DNA of 64,000 nt from Hymenoscyphus infarciens (Eukaryota > Ascomycota > Leotiomycetes > Helotiales > Helotiaceae), in contig LLCB01000069.1 of assembly GCA_001414345.1 (NCBI GenBank), positions 62,001 through 126,000 on the forward strand, written 5' to 3'. Below the pieces are notes generated by a model, which did no database searches, was not told where the DNA came from, and saw nothing but the letters and a program-made list of their open reading frames with translations. Below are positions 1 through 11,602 of this stretch, piece after piece. The translations under genes and the position numbers were made by a program. Each line of letters starts with the position of its first letter. The stretch's first letter is position 1.

Positions 1-889
1 CTTCCCATACGGCAAACGTCCATGACTTGGTCTACATACAAAAAGTTGAACGCTGAAGGAATATGAATAGATCCACCTTCTTGAATTAGTATCTACTTCC
101 AAAAGTGTTCGCTCAACTCACCAATGTCAGTTCCAACTCCGATAACACCACCACGAAACCCAACAATTGCTCCCTCGCCACCTGAAGAGCCTCCACATGA
201 CCGCTTCTTGTTTCTGGGAGTGACGGTTCGGCCGATTATGTTATTGACCGTTTTGCAAACCATTAGACTTTGGGGTACGCTTGTTTTGACGTAGAAAACA
301 GCTCCGGCTTTGAGGAGAAGGTCGACTAGGGTTGAGTTTGAATCTTCGTATTTTCATACCAGGCTAAGTAACCCATAGAAGTTTCCAATCCCTTGAACGA
401 TTAACAAGTTTTGATTATGAGGAGCCGAACTATCTCACCTTAATACGAAACTGATCTTTGAGTGAGATAGGAAGTCCATGAAGTGGACCAACAGTCTTCC
501 CAGTCTTTTTAAGGTGCTCATCAAGTTCCTTGGCACGTGCCAACGCCATGTCAGGGAAGAATTCAAGATTGCAATTGAACTACTCAAAATTTTGGCACCC
601 GTTTACACATCAAGTAGAATATCAGATATATCAGTTGATGAGCCAGAGCAGCCCTTTTGCAGGAAGCTGTTGTGACTATTATCGATGTCAATTGACCTAC
701 AGCCAAATTCGCAACCAACTAAGTTGCTGAGGATTCCGTGATGGATATTTCTTCCGCTGTCAGATTACCACTCTTCTTGGGATAGTCCATCACCTTAACC
801 TCCGTTAGTAGGATTTGGATTCTCCATTCTTGAGGAATCGACTTCGCGATTCGGGATTATTTCTCGGGAGCTGCTCCTTCCCAGGTCAT
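1..889 (-). pseudogene. Decayed amidase-signature hydrolase, cut by the window edge
   Basis: Read on the minus strand, this is a fungal acetamidase-type amidase, an enzyme family that hydrolyses amides with a Ser-cisSer-Lys triad. Visible pieces in order are: MTWEGAAPEK at the N-terminus; a stretch ending in [13 protein letters not shown], where the Lys is catalytic; the signature CGGSSGGEGAIVGFRGG; then GGSIHIP. Two introns can be read, one at 77-121 and one starting after the LKDQF exon near 440. The reading frame is broken. There is an in-frame TAA right after APEK, a one-base loss in the WYENT segment near 345, and a four-base loss at FNFLY near 45 that throws the following RPSHGRLPYGK out of frame. 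The 3' part lies outside the window. The family call is secure; pseudogene status rests on at least three independent lesions. Confidence 0.85.
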
Positions 890-3566
890 TGTGATGGTGA
901 TGCTACTCCGGCAAGACTTCCGACAAAAGGTGATGTTGAAACAGACGCTAACTAGGCAGTAAAGGACGAAGAAGCCCAAATCATGAAGTAGAAAGATATA
1001 TTGCACGCTGAAATATCGAACGAGATTGAGGGTTGATGAACATCTCCGAACACAATCTGCTTCTCCCATTGGTAGATTCATTCATCATGAACTGAGGGGC
1101 CATCACTCTATGTACCAAGGTACCCCAAGGAAGTGTACACGGTCGGGTATTTTGGGTGTATCAGTGCGGGGTGGGGGCATGCTGGGCTTACTACTGTACA
1201 CATTTTAGACTCTAGACGCCAGTTATATATAAAAAATGAAACTATTACCTATTATCTACTCTAATACGTCGTACTGTAGATGTAGTAATAGGTTGGTTAG
1301 GGAGAGGGGCGTTTTCGTAGAGTTACTCTATCTTATTAGAGGACAACGAAGAGGCTACAATTGTAGTCCTTTAAGCAACCGGGATCTCTCTGCGATTCGT
1401 TTTTCGGTACAGAGCCTGCTAACCTTTGGTCTTAATGTGCTTAGTAGGCATATATATGAGAAAAAATAAAGTGTGGTTATTTAATAATAATATTTTAAAA
1501 AGTATATAATTCGTCTATTTTGGTGGTGTTTTGAGGCCAGATAATGCTTACGCACGGACCCGCTACTCCCAAAATACCCGCCCTAGTACCGCTTATCGTA
1601 CAGCGAGTGTGGGGTTGGCGAACTTCATGATGGCGGCAAAGAATCTGTCTGGTTGTTAGAACTCGGAAGATCCGGAAACCACCTGTATTCTCATCGACCC
1701 CTATGGATCCGAGCCAAGAGGAAAAACATTTACAATTTCACTCTGCTGCCAGGATTTTACTATATCGTGGTGCACCACAAGCATATCTTGGTCGTTGTCG
1801 TCAGTTCGCCGATCGAAATGGATGGATCGGAATCCGGCCCAAGCTCTCGACCCCTCTACTCGTACTCATCAGTCCACTCATCACCAACTCCTTCACATGA
1901 AATATTATAGAGTTGAGTTGCAAACACGCGGACGAAACCACAAGTATCGAATACTTGACGAAGAGCCTCTACCAGTAACTAGCAGGATGTTTCGTAATCC
2001 CAGAACCCTTGGAGTTAATCAATTCGCACCAAAATCACCTTGCAAAGATGCCTTGCAATCCACTAGTAGTTACCCTTGGATCCTGCTAAACACTGTAAGT
2101 CTTTCTCTCCCATAGTAACTGAGGTGACCCCCACCTTCTTTTCCTCTTTTGCTAACCTGAACTCGTCATTTTTTTTTTTTGATTGGCTGCAGGTAACATG
2201 TGCCCATGACATGGATGTAAGTAAACCTTGCCTCCGATTTCTTGCGGCTGCATGATGTCTTTTGACATCCCCCCCTAAATAAACGTTAAACCTGAACCTT
2301 CTTTTTTGGTGCAACATCTGCACGATTTTAAGGTTCCCAGCAGTCAGAAATAACATTTAATTAGGGGGGGGGGGGGAGAGTATTTTGACATCAAAATTTT
2401 TCTGTTGGTTCTCTCCGCCCTCTTGAAATATACGTACAAGTACCAAGGTCAAGTACTGAAATACAGCAATGGCAAAAGATCTACTTCTCCATAAAAATAC
2501 CGAAGTCTACTTGGACGTTGGAACTGCAGCTAGAACATTGAGACTTCCTGTAGGAGAGATCTGAAACGTGCTAACTTCTGCCACATCAATTAATGCATGA
2601 CATATGGATAAGATCTTCAATCAGAATAAAAGTCAGTTTATCCTAAAAGCAAGCGAATTAAGCAGGTGTTCCAGCAAATTTGAGAATCTCGAAAAATCGG
2701 ATAGACACGCGATGGTAAAGATGATCTTCTTAATATAAGCGAAACATGAGTATTTTTTCTACACAGGACGAGAGAATGAAATTCAACAAACGACCTTTGG
2801 ATCACCCAATGGCGTCTCCTAAGTCAAGGGACTTCATGAGTGAAGATAGCGCATTGAGTTGAAGATACAGTATATGTGCCACGCTGCAACCTAGGCTTTG
2901 AAGGATTGTGGCTGCATATGGTGGTACAATTATGCCATCTCCTAGTCTTTCAAACCACATCATATGCGGGCTACGTCCGTCACTTCCGTAGCCTATCATC
3001 CTATATCATCCTATCATTCATTTCTTCTTCGAGGTTCCATTTTTCCCTCCCTCTCCAACTTCGCTTGAAAAGGGGAGCCGAAACAACAATACTCGAGTAC
3101 CGCCATAAAGGAAAGTCACGATGATATGATTCAAGGTTCATCCCCCAGAAACCCATCACATGTACCAACCTAGCTCCAAACCACCAACAGCTAGCTCTCC
3201 AAATGGCGTCTTGTCATACCCTCAGCAGATGATGCCAACCACTCCTTTCTGCCGTCGTCTCCTCCGTTTCAAATCCAGCCCTTCCAGCCCTTCCAGCCAA
3301 AGACAACAAGTGGATAAGGAGTCGCACGCCAAGTCTCCACCAACGATTTTCTGCTTTTCTTATCGCACCTTGCTGGGCACGCACCAACGCAATCTTGAGC
3401 CAATGAGCCCACGTGGGATTTGTATAGGCCAAGAAGTGCTGCGAGGATGTGATATAAAGAGCTGGCACAGTAGCCTGCCTGCCCTTTTCGATCTATTCCT
3501 TTCCTTTTTGGCTCCTTTATATTGATTTTTATTCTTAATTTACGTTTATTGAAATGCTACGGTGCT
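890..3566. other. Long stretch without a recognisable gene
   Basis: No open frame here gives a recognisable family or a convincing splice chain. Moderate base composition and scattered short frames (for example around 1650-2115 on the plus strand) suggest old decayed coding DNA, but I cannot name it. The only structured item is the C-run/G-run bounded segment at 2269-2376, listed separately. Confidence 0.5.
2269..2376. repeat. Short segment bounded by C7 and G13 with degenerate inverted ends
   Basis: The segment opens CCCCCCCTAAATAAACGTTA and closes with TTAATTAGGGG plus more Gs, so the ends are imperfect inverted repeats. The opening resembles the arm of the perfect inverted-repeat element at 28962-29211 (CCCCCCCCTAAACAAAACGT). 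The decamer TTTTGACATC abuts the C run on the left and recurs six bases after the G run on the right. A small degenerate member of the same non-autonomous family is possible but not proven. Confidence 0.35.
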
Positions 3567-4137
3567 ATGGCGAGACACGTGCGTCAGCTGGACCTGCGTA
3601 ATAACCTGGCTAGTTCTATTGCGGATAAAATGAATGTTGTTCCTGGGTTTAAGACTAGTGCTGGTAAGTTTTCTTCTTCTTACCCTCTACTACTTTTCGG
3701 GAATGTGACTTATTTCCTCTTTCTCTTGTGCCTTTTTTCTTTCTTGGAATTCACATTTCATACTTGGCAGAGCTTCTTTGATTTCTGTGATACCGAGTCG
3801 GTGTTTGGATGAGCGGGTAAATTGTGAGTGCTGTGTTCGGCATTTTATGCAACTCGATTTTTTTTCCTCTAGCGACGACATCGCATTTTCCTCTCGCGCT
3901 ACTCAGAGGAAAATCCAGCTGTCATTCGCTTTTGTAAGTCTACTACACACACAGAAAACCAACTAACACCCCGCTTCACCAGCCTTCTTCACCTTCCTCC
4001 GCGCAAACCTCGTCCTCCCCGAATCAAGCCTCAACTCCAACTACTCAACCCCAATAATCTCACCCTACAACTCCCAAACCCTTCCTCCTCTCTACACCCT
4101 CCCACCCTCTTCCCTCTCGATAACCGCCACCGCAAGC
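3567..4137 (+). other. Candidate upstream exons of the GNAT-like gene
   Basis: An open frame starts at 3567 (MARHVRQLDLRNNLASSIAD...) and stops at a strong donor, GTAAGT, at 3664. A 27-base exon at 3907-3933, followed by a 49-base intron (3934-3982, donor GTAAGT, branch CTAAC, acceptor CAG), would join it in frame to 3983. From there the frame is open through ATG 4138. Phases agree at every junction (97 + 27 + 932 bases). This could be the true N-terminus or merely a spliced 5' leader; no family similarity helps to decide. Confidence 0.4.
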
Positions 4138-4914
4138 ATGTCGCAGCCATCGACGCAGCTCACCCCTCCTCCTCCCAATCCACTCGACGACATCCCACCC
4201 CTCACAACCGCAATCCTCACGAGCGACGACGATAAAATCGCAGCCCTAAAGCTAGTCGCAGATTCCATAGCGCAACAACGACAATTCGCCTCGAAATATA
4301 TGCTTTTCCATCCGCTGGTTGTGAGCGTCTATATTGTGCTGTTGGGGATTGTCTCGAAGCTGTTTTACAACCCGCAGGAGGGATTGGGGATCGTGGTTAC
4401 GACTTGTGCTGGTATTACCATGGCATTATTAGTTGGAACCCGGGGTGTTAGCTCAGGGTACCTTGCCCTCGCCGAGAAAACAGGATGGGCATTCCTGAAA
4501 AACGAAGGTGGGGAGGAAGATATTGTGCTGGGAAGTCGGTATGGAGAGGAATTGATCGGTGCGCTTGTCCTGAGACTGGAACGTAATCCCAGCAGCCCGT
4601 CGAGTAAGAAACGCGGTGGGGGCGGGAGTAAGAGTAAAACGGGGGGACAAGGGATCATTCGCGCCTGGACGGTACGGATTAAATACAGGAATAATGGTGT
4701 GGGAACGGAGTTACTTGAGGAAGCTATCAGGGTATCTCGAGAGAAATTGGGAAGTTCGGCCGAGGTGGGGTTTGCGAAGGAACATGCGAATAGCAATATG
4801 GTTATGCCGGAGATGTTTAACGGGGGGTTTAGGAAGAGGGAGAAGAGGGCTGCGAAGGGGTTGGAGAGGGTTCTTGGGGAGATGGACGGGGGTGGAGGTA
4901 AGAAGAAGAGGTAG
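4138..4914 (+). CDS. Membrane-anchored GNAT-like acetyltransferase
   Basis: This frame encodes 258 residues from ATG 4138. A Pro-rich start is followed by two hydrophobic segments at about residues 59-77 and 83-103, which should anchor the protein as a hairpin. The C-terminal half carries RIKYRNNGVGTELLEEAI, the R-x-x-G-x-G/A acetyl-CoA binding turn of GNAT N-acetyltransferases, preceded by a beta strand (IIRAWTVRI). A Gly/Ser/Lys-rich loop at about 160-175 and a Lys/Arg-rich tail (GGGGKKKR) flank it. GNAT enzymes transfer acetyl groups from acetyl-CoA to amines; the substrate here is unknown. The coding frame may begin upstream with spliced exons from 3567. The call is good at fold level only. 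Confidence 0.72.
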   Translation: MSQPSTQLTPPPPNPLDDIPPLTTAILTSDDDKIAALKLVADSIAQQRQFASKYMLFHPLVVSVYIVLLGIVSKLFYNPQEGLGIVVTTCAGITMALLVGTRGVSSGYLALAEKTGWAFLKNEGGEEDIVLGSRYGEELIGALVLRLERNPSSPSSKKRGGGGSKSKTGGQGIIRAWTVRIKYRNNGVGTELLEEAIRVSREKLGSSAEVGFAKEHANSNMVMPEMFNGGFRKREKRAAKGLERVLGEMDGGGGKKKR

Positions 4915-5039
4915 ATTGTGCTTTCCTGGCTTGGGCTGGCTGGCGTATTGATGGGTTTGGGGTAGATTTGGACTGGAGATTATATATTTTCTTGTAATAG
5001 ATGTACTGCGCCCTTCTGGATGAGGGTTCTTATGCTAAG

Positions 5040-6240
5040 ACGAATTTTCAAGGAAAATTGTAGAATGTTAATTTAATTACAGTAGTCAGTTACATTTAAT
5101 GTGTAATACAAAAAGTGTCTCCTAAAACCATTGGTTTGTGTGTATTCTTACTTCGAATCTTGATTCCTTATTTAGAGAACTCAAGCTGAGAAAAATCCTC
5201 GCTCTGCAGTTTTGACAACCCGGAAATACTTTATTGTATGGGCAACTATTGTCACATTCAAACAACCGAACTTGTGACGAGCTTGAATCAAATATCTAAA
5301 CTCGGAAAAAAATAATTCTCCTATTACCTCCCACAGATTTGGGTAGCTGACTTTCAATAATACGTGGTAACCTTAAGTTACTGTTGTTTCTTCATCCGCT
5401 ATTGATTTTCTTTCGCGATATTAGCGGGAGGGGTTGGTTTACGATATTTATCGTATTATATTAAGTAGTACAAATTATAAATAATACTAGATTTCTCTTT
5501 CTAGAGATAACTGATAATATATCGATTATTATTATTAAGGCTATATTAAGGAAGTTAATATTTAAATTAATAATAATAGAGTTTTTCTTAAGTATAGTTA
5601 GAGTTACTACTATTTAATATATTATTATATCTTTTTTTTTAGTATTATTTACTACTTGATTTACTAGAAACTTGATATCTTAATATAAAACTTACTTTGA
5701 AATCGCTAATTATAGTTACTAATTATTATCGTTACTTTAAGAAGAATATTTAGCGAATTAGAAGAGAAGTTATAATATTTATTATATATTATATACTATA
5801 AATTATAATAATCTAATATACTATTATATCGCCGCCTAAGTCTAGTTTATACAATTCTTTATAATTTTTCTTTCTTTTTTTAATATATATTATAACTGTT
5901 TTCTAGTAGTTTATATAGCTATGTCTTCTCTTTTCGCTAAAACTATTTAGTCTTCTTATTATATCTTAAACCTATATAGTTGCTAGAAGAGAGTATAATT
6001 ATTTTGTCTTTTAGTCTTATTATTTACTTTTAATATTCTTACTATTTACTAACACTTTCAAGTACTACTTAGAATAACATGTTTTAAGGTTTCAAGATAT
6101 CGAGTCTTTATAACTTCAAGACTTATATAGTGCTACGGTTTTTCATAGCAAACGTATAGCCCCGAGTATAACGAAACCCCTTTAAACGCGGTTTCTAGTA
6201 AAATTGATTTTAGATCCGTTAGTCTTCACTTTCTTGTCGA
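5040..6240. repeat. TA-rich RIP-type island, no gene
   Basis: The sequence is dominated by TA, TTA and ATA words with very few CA/TG dinucleotides and constant stops in all frames. This is the composition expected of repeats hit by repeat-induced point mutation. No LTR or terminal inverted repeat boundary could be identified, so the parent element is unknown. Confidence 0.7.
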
Positions 6241-8040
6241 TACTTATGCCCCCTATTTTGCCGGCCGCCCTGCCTCACTCAAATCCTCAAAATCAAAGCT
6301 ACAAATAATACACCACTCCTTAATTCATGTGCCTAATCTAATACTCACTGGTCTCCATAACCTACTGGGTAGGTAGTTGATTTACACTAAAGGTGAGAGA
6401 GCTCACGATGCTACGCATCTAGATAAAAAAAAGCTAGTGCAGAATGAATAGACACTTAAAGTAATAAAGTTCTAGTTGGGTTTCTAGAGGGCTTTTTCAT
6501 CTTGTGAGCTTGTCCAGCGTGGCGAGTTTGATTTTTTGGTATTTTTTGAGACCGAGGCGGAGGCTGGTGTATAAGTTTTTAAGCGAGCAGGTCACGGAAA
6601 GTGTTTCGTTTTTTTGTAGACTTAAGACGCCTCGGCAGGTTCCCAACAGGATGGACTCAACTCTGGACTACAATGAGGTATGCAGTAACAAGCCTGTGGG
6701 GCTCGCCCGGCCAATATTGAGGGGAAAAACTGCAAAGCATGCAGTTAAAGAGAGCTTTAAATACTTAACTAATAGAACTTAGCTGGAGTAATTCGCTCGT
6801 GAGGCGATATTTTATTTTTTTGAGTTCCGACGGTGAAAGTTTCAACGACAACAAATGAAGAGACTTTGGATTAGGATCGTGGAAGATAAGCTGCCTAAAG
6901 AAGAAGAGTAGGTATTAATTTCGTAAAGCTAGGAAGTGTAGTTAGTGTTGCGATAATTGAAAGCCTGTTGGTAAAACCTAGTACGCTCCCGCATGCCTTC
7001 TCAAACCTTTTCAAGCATATATAGAACATATCTATGAGTAGAGGTCACAATTCATTTTACCATGGTGGCGGTCATCTCTCAGGGAATTTCATCAGATTAA
7101 AAACCACTAAATACTCCAAACCCCCTTTCCTTCTGGGACTTGTGGCTTGCCCGCCAAGAAATGAAAAAATCAAAATTTGTAGATAAGTTACCTAAATACA
7201 AGGGAAGAGAAAGGAACTCTCTGTGTAAAAAAAAGCAAAACCACAACAGACGGCACTAAATATTCTCGCTCTCGCGCTTGTCGATAGAATGCGGTAATAG
7301 GCAACTAGAAGATTTCCAACTCATTATCAAGAGAATACATGAGGTTTCGAGAATAAAGTAAATGGTTTCATTCACAGCTAAAATTTCAACACTCTTAGTA
7401 CATATAGCTTTGACGAGGTGAAGAACAAGAAGGAGTAGTTGCATAGACCTCTGACCGAAACGCTGGTAAGAACTAATTAACGTAACCAAGTAAAGGGCCG
7501 GGAGGTAAAAGCTGACCTTAGAAAAAGAGGAGTTTGGTCGTTGAATTAACAGTGTATTTCAAATCGACAGTAAGTTGGTTTTTTCCCCTTCTGGCGAGTG
7601 AAGGAGATATGCTGTGTAAATAAAAAGCGTGGTTATTGTTGTGGTCAAGTCGAGCGGAAAGGTATTGGGAAATGAGTGTGGATGGAGCTTAGTTGAACCT
7701 CTTTCCATATTCGCTAGTCTCCTTCATTTTTTGTGTTACGATAAAGTGGTTGAATTAATGTTATACCTTGTTTTATAGTAGAGAACGAGGAGAGAAAGTA
7801 ATTGGCCGTGATCCCAAAGTAATGATCTCGAGTCCTTGTACTTTACTTCAACATTTTGTTAGAATTGGCGCTTGAAGTGTTTATACGTACTACAAGCAAT
7901 GATGCTAATTCAAGGAGACAAATCCGCTTTCCAGGCAGCGGATATCTAAATCTCTATCTCATCAACATACCCAACAGTGCGAGTGAAGAGTTAAGTAAAC
8001 TCAAAAGTAAGAAAATCAAGCATTGCTCGTCACAATCTAC
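6241..8040. other. Intermediate-composition region without a gene
   Basis: The base composition is closer to unique DNA than the islands on either side. Frames such as 6504-6782 (plus) and 7256-7489 (minus) are open for 77-92 codons, but they show no family, no splice logic and no codon bias. I see nothing here that I would annotate. Confidence 0.45.
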
Positions 8041-9950
8041 TTAATCAAAAGTTATAGAACCGGCTTAGTGTAATAGAAAGCAGTATTCGAGAACTATTAG
8101 AAGAATTAGAAGACGGACTTCCTCCCTCTAATTGACAAATAATTGTCGTACGACTAGAGAGAAGAGTACGGGACAGAAACTACTAGTTGTCTTACTACTC
8201 TGCTGTAATTTATTTTCTAACTTTGAGTACTATACTAGTAGTTGAGTATTATTCTTATACTTCTACAATAGATATATCTCTAAGCTTTTTCTTACTTCTC
8301 TCTATTCTAACCTCAAGTTTCTTCGAGCTACAGGTGTTTTAAGAACTTAGCTTATAACTTACTTAATACGAAAAGAACCTAATTCTTAATACTATTCGAG
8401 ATAGTAATACGCCTCTAACCTCTAAGAAATCGTAGACAACTTTAATTAAAGCAAAGAGCTTATCTAACTTACTAGTTTTAGCCTCTTAGATTAAGTGTTT
8501 ATTATAGCTTAAAACGCTACCTACTCTTCCGCCTCTTTTTATCTATATTATTTTTATTAAGAGGAGAAGAGAGAGAGTAGAGAGGATAGAGTAGTAGAGA
8601 GAGGAGGAGGAAGATAAGAGTTAAGAGGTAAAGATCAGAAGAGAAGTAAAGAAGAGAAGAGGAGGAGGAGTAGATTAAGAAGAGGAAGTTCTAAGTATAA
8701 GAGATAAAGAGGATATATAAAAAGATTAAAATAAGCGAGAAATATAAAGAGGCTTATAGAGAATACTTAATAGCTATACTTAAAGAGAACTATTATAATA
8801 CTCTAGATAAAGAAGAAGTAGAAGAAGATAGAGAGTCCTTAATCTAGATAAAGAGAAGAGGTATTAGAGAGGTTTTTCTTATTCTTTACTAAGGCATAGA
8901 CTTTTTAAAACTTTTTTCAGCTTTTCTCTGCTTTTTAAAACCAGAGAAGCTTAACTTATAACTCACTATATAGGTATCATATTTGAGAAGTTATCAACCT
9001 CTCTATTTTTTTCTTTCTAATTTTAACTTCTAATATCGCTCTATACAGCTTTGTCTATATAGTCTATTTCAAAGTTAATCCTGATCGCATCTAAGAGAAT
9101 AACCTCGGGGTTTTCGTCGCAACTTAGAATATATTACGAGAACATTTAGGAGAATAGAAAGGTAGAGTTTCACATTCTTTTTTACATTTTCAGATAATAT
9201 AAGTTGTCATCCTAGACTAGTACGTATATTCAAGGTAAAGCAGGTCTAATCGGAGTAAAGCCTATGTTTCTTATCATAAATTAAAATAGACCTTAGTACT
9301 TGTTCTTATAGTTAACACCTTGTAATAAAGCTCAAGTGACTTCATAGACATGCGTTTGGATGTTACATGTTTAGCGCTATACATAGCAGAATTGTTTTTT
9401 TTTTAATGAAATAAGAACAAACTAATACTGTATTCTACAGACTGCAGGAGTTTGTGAAGATTTTCTCCTAGTCTTCCAAACTATGTTATTTGATGTAGAT
9501 CACATTCTGATTTCTCTGTTTTTCCATTTTCCTGTAATCGTTTTACAGATCACCAGACCACTTAAGCTTTGAGATATATAAACTCTATTAGCAACTACCT
9601 TTATTTCAACTTCAACAACTATTGTTTGACTTTAATTCTCTTTTATATATGTCTAACACGTAGTTTCTCTTTACTGAGACTCAAACATAGTTAAATGTTC
9701 ATTGAGGTAGGTGAAGTTGTTTTTGTAGAAGAGTATTCACTAGCACCTAGTTGTATATAATACTACAGCGAAGGAACAAGAAGAAGTTCTATTCACTTTC
9801 TGCAGTTACAGTTATAGCTAGGAAAACTGTGCTTTACTTGCTTCTTTAACCATGTTTGATACACCTTGGAGTCATGTTATCTGATATATTTGGTTGGTCA
9901 CTAGTAGTTTATAGAATGTTATAGCTGAATTCACCTGTAAGATGTTCCTC
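8041..9950. repeat. TA-rich RIP-type island with a purine-rich tract
   Basis: Composition is as in the first island. Within it, about 8560-8900 is strikingly purine-rich on the plus strand (runs of GAAGAG, GGAGGA, AGAGAG). This would be the residue of a Lys/Glu/Arg-rich coding segment such as a transposase or Gag tail after C-to-T decay. There is no intact frame and no recognisable ends. Confidence 0.6.
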
Positions 9951-10333
9951 ACCTACACCACAGCTCGCCCTGTTCTACATTTTGGAAAATAGCACTTCAC
10001 CAAGAATATGTCTCCTAGGTGATCAATTTTCGGAGGCCAGGCTAGGCCTCGCCTGGCCTCATCATAGCTTAAGTATCCTGAGCCCATCCAGTTTCTTAGA
10101 CTTTCTTCTTTCCCATTACACAACAAAACTTCTACCATCCACAAGATTTGATTTCCATTTCCTTACTGGTATCGTCTCATCAGCCAGCGAGGAAACACAA
10201 ACAAACGAACCTGTGGACAACTCTTCTGCCGCCACGACATCTGTCTTCGATATCCCTGTTACTGTCTATCCATCCACCAACTACGAACCAATCGTGCACC
10301 ATAGCACCAGCTTTGTCTTTTCATTAGGACAAA

Positions 10334-11602
10334 ATGGCACCAACACCTCAGCAAACAACATTCAGTTTTACCAAACTGCCTATTGAACTTCGTTTGACGA
10401 TTTGGGAATTAGCACTACCTGGTCCTAGATTGATACCTTTGGTATATAGCAGCACCCCCATTAACAGCGATCCCTATGATGACGATGATGAGCTTGAGCT
10501 TAGTGAACACTCACCGCTCATTTTTGAAGCAAAGAAAGATGTCCAACGAGTTGTTGCGCAGCCAAGCACTGTCATCACTGTTCGACCATCAGATGTTTTC
10601 CCACCACAGGTTCAACAACTCGATGCTTTCCAACCATCTGTTGATCTATTTGGAAACGAATCACAAGAGTTCAGTGGTCCACAGCAACCCAACGATGTCC
10701 AATTGAACGGTTCTCCACAATTCTTTGGACAAAAAGATGCACTCAACTACGAATTTTCCCCACAGCTCAATGGCATCCAAGATCCTGGTTTTGATCCCCA
10801 ACAAATTGATGGTTTCCAACTAGATGGCCTCCCACAGCTCTTCGATGCAGTTAAGACTGCGTTCCAACTACCATGGGACTATCAACCTGAAGGCGATTCC
10901 CATCGAGCGTTCAATAGTCCCGCGCAAGTCAACGTCTCCCACCAGAAGTCCCATATTTGCTATGGCATCAAAGCGCGAGCTGAACCAATCCCAACTCCAC
11001 TTCTTCACATCTGCAAGGAGTCCCGAACCATTGCCAAAAAATACTACTCGGAAGCTTTTGGAAACTCAAAACATCCAGGTCTCAGTAATAATCTTGTCGG
11101 TGGTAAGTTCTACATCGACTGGGAACTCGATACCTTTCAAGTTAGCAAGCCAACGATATTGCAGCTTTTATATCATTACGGTCGGGCAGACGGTTTCGAG
11201 TTCGTGAAGACGTGGGTGCGTCAAGTCCGCCATATTGCTTTCTCCGGAGACGCGGTAAAACTTGGAGCGGAGGGTGCGTTTGATAAAGTCTTCGAAAAAC
11301 TGGGAATGTTTTGGAATTTGGAGACAATCACTTTGGAGACGAAAATGGTTAGGAATGTTAAGGGAGAAGAGGTACCGCCTCGAGAATCTGACTCTATTGA
11401 AGAGGTTCTCCAGGAGAAACTGCGTGGGGATAGAGAAATGATCCGGGCGAAACTGAAGTTTCCAGGAAGAACACAGCCACCCAAGATTGCAGAGTCAACG
11501 AGCGTCAAGTTTGTACCACTTGATACGCTTATTGAACGGGTTAACAAGGAGCGTGAGGATCGTGGAAAAGAACCAGTAGTGGTTGATGAGTGGTACCTTT
11601 AA
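10334..11602 (+). CDS. 2EXR-domain protein with Gln/Asn-rich insert
   Basis: This is a single-exon frame of 422 residues. It starts MAPTPQQTTFSFTKLPIELR and continues LTIWELALPGPRLI, the F-box-like helix pair that defines the fungal 2EXR domain, a family much expanded in leotiomycetes and of unknown molecular role. A conserved downstream segment, PTPLLHICKESRTIAKKYY, and the FYIDWELDTF strand are also typical of that family. Between them, residues about 85-185 are replaced by a low-complexity insert with recurring QLNG / FQLDG / PQLF units, which is unusual. The ATG context (AAAATGG) is good, and the upstream frame 9982-10386 is out of phase and is regarded as leader. I infer an adaptor or recognition protein; no enzymatic residues are visible. 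Confidence 0.85.
   Translation: MAPTPQQTTFSFTKLPIELRLTIWELALPGPRLIPLVYSSTPINSDPYDDDDELELSEHSPLIFEAKKDVQRVVAQPSTVITVRPSDVFPPQVQQLDAFQPSVDLFGNESQEFSGPQQPNDVQLNGSPQFFGQKDALNYEFSPQLNGIQDPGFDPQQIDGFQLDGLPQLFDAVKTAFQLPWDYQPEGDSHRAFNSPAQVNVSHQKSHICYGIKARAEPIPTPLLHICKESRTIAKKYYSEAFGNSKHPGLSNNLVGGKFYIDWELDTFQVSKPTILQLLYHYGRADGFEFVKTWVRQVRHIAFSGDAVKLGAEGAFDKVFEKLGMFWNLETITLETKMVRNVKGEEVPPRESDSIEEVLQEKLRGDREMIRAKLKFPGRTQPPKIAESTSVKFVPLDTLIERVNKEREDRGKEPVVVDEWYL

Noticed and set aside
4365..4796. 143-codon minus-strand frame
   Set aside because: Antisense of the GNAT-like gene; its composition mirrors the Gly/Lys-rich coding strand.
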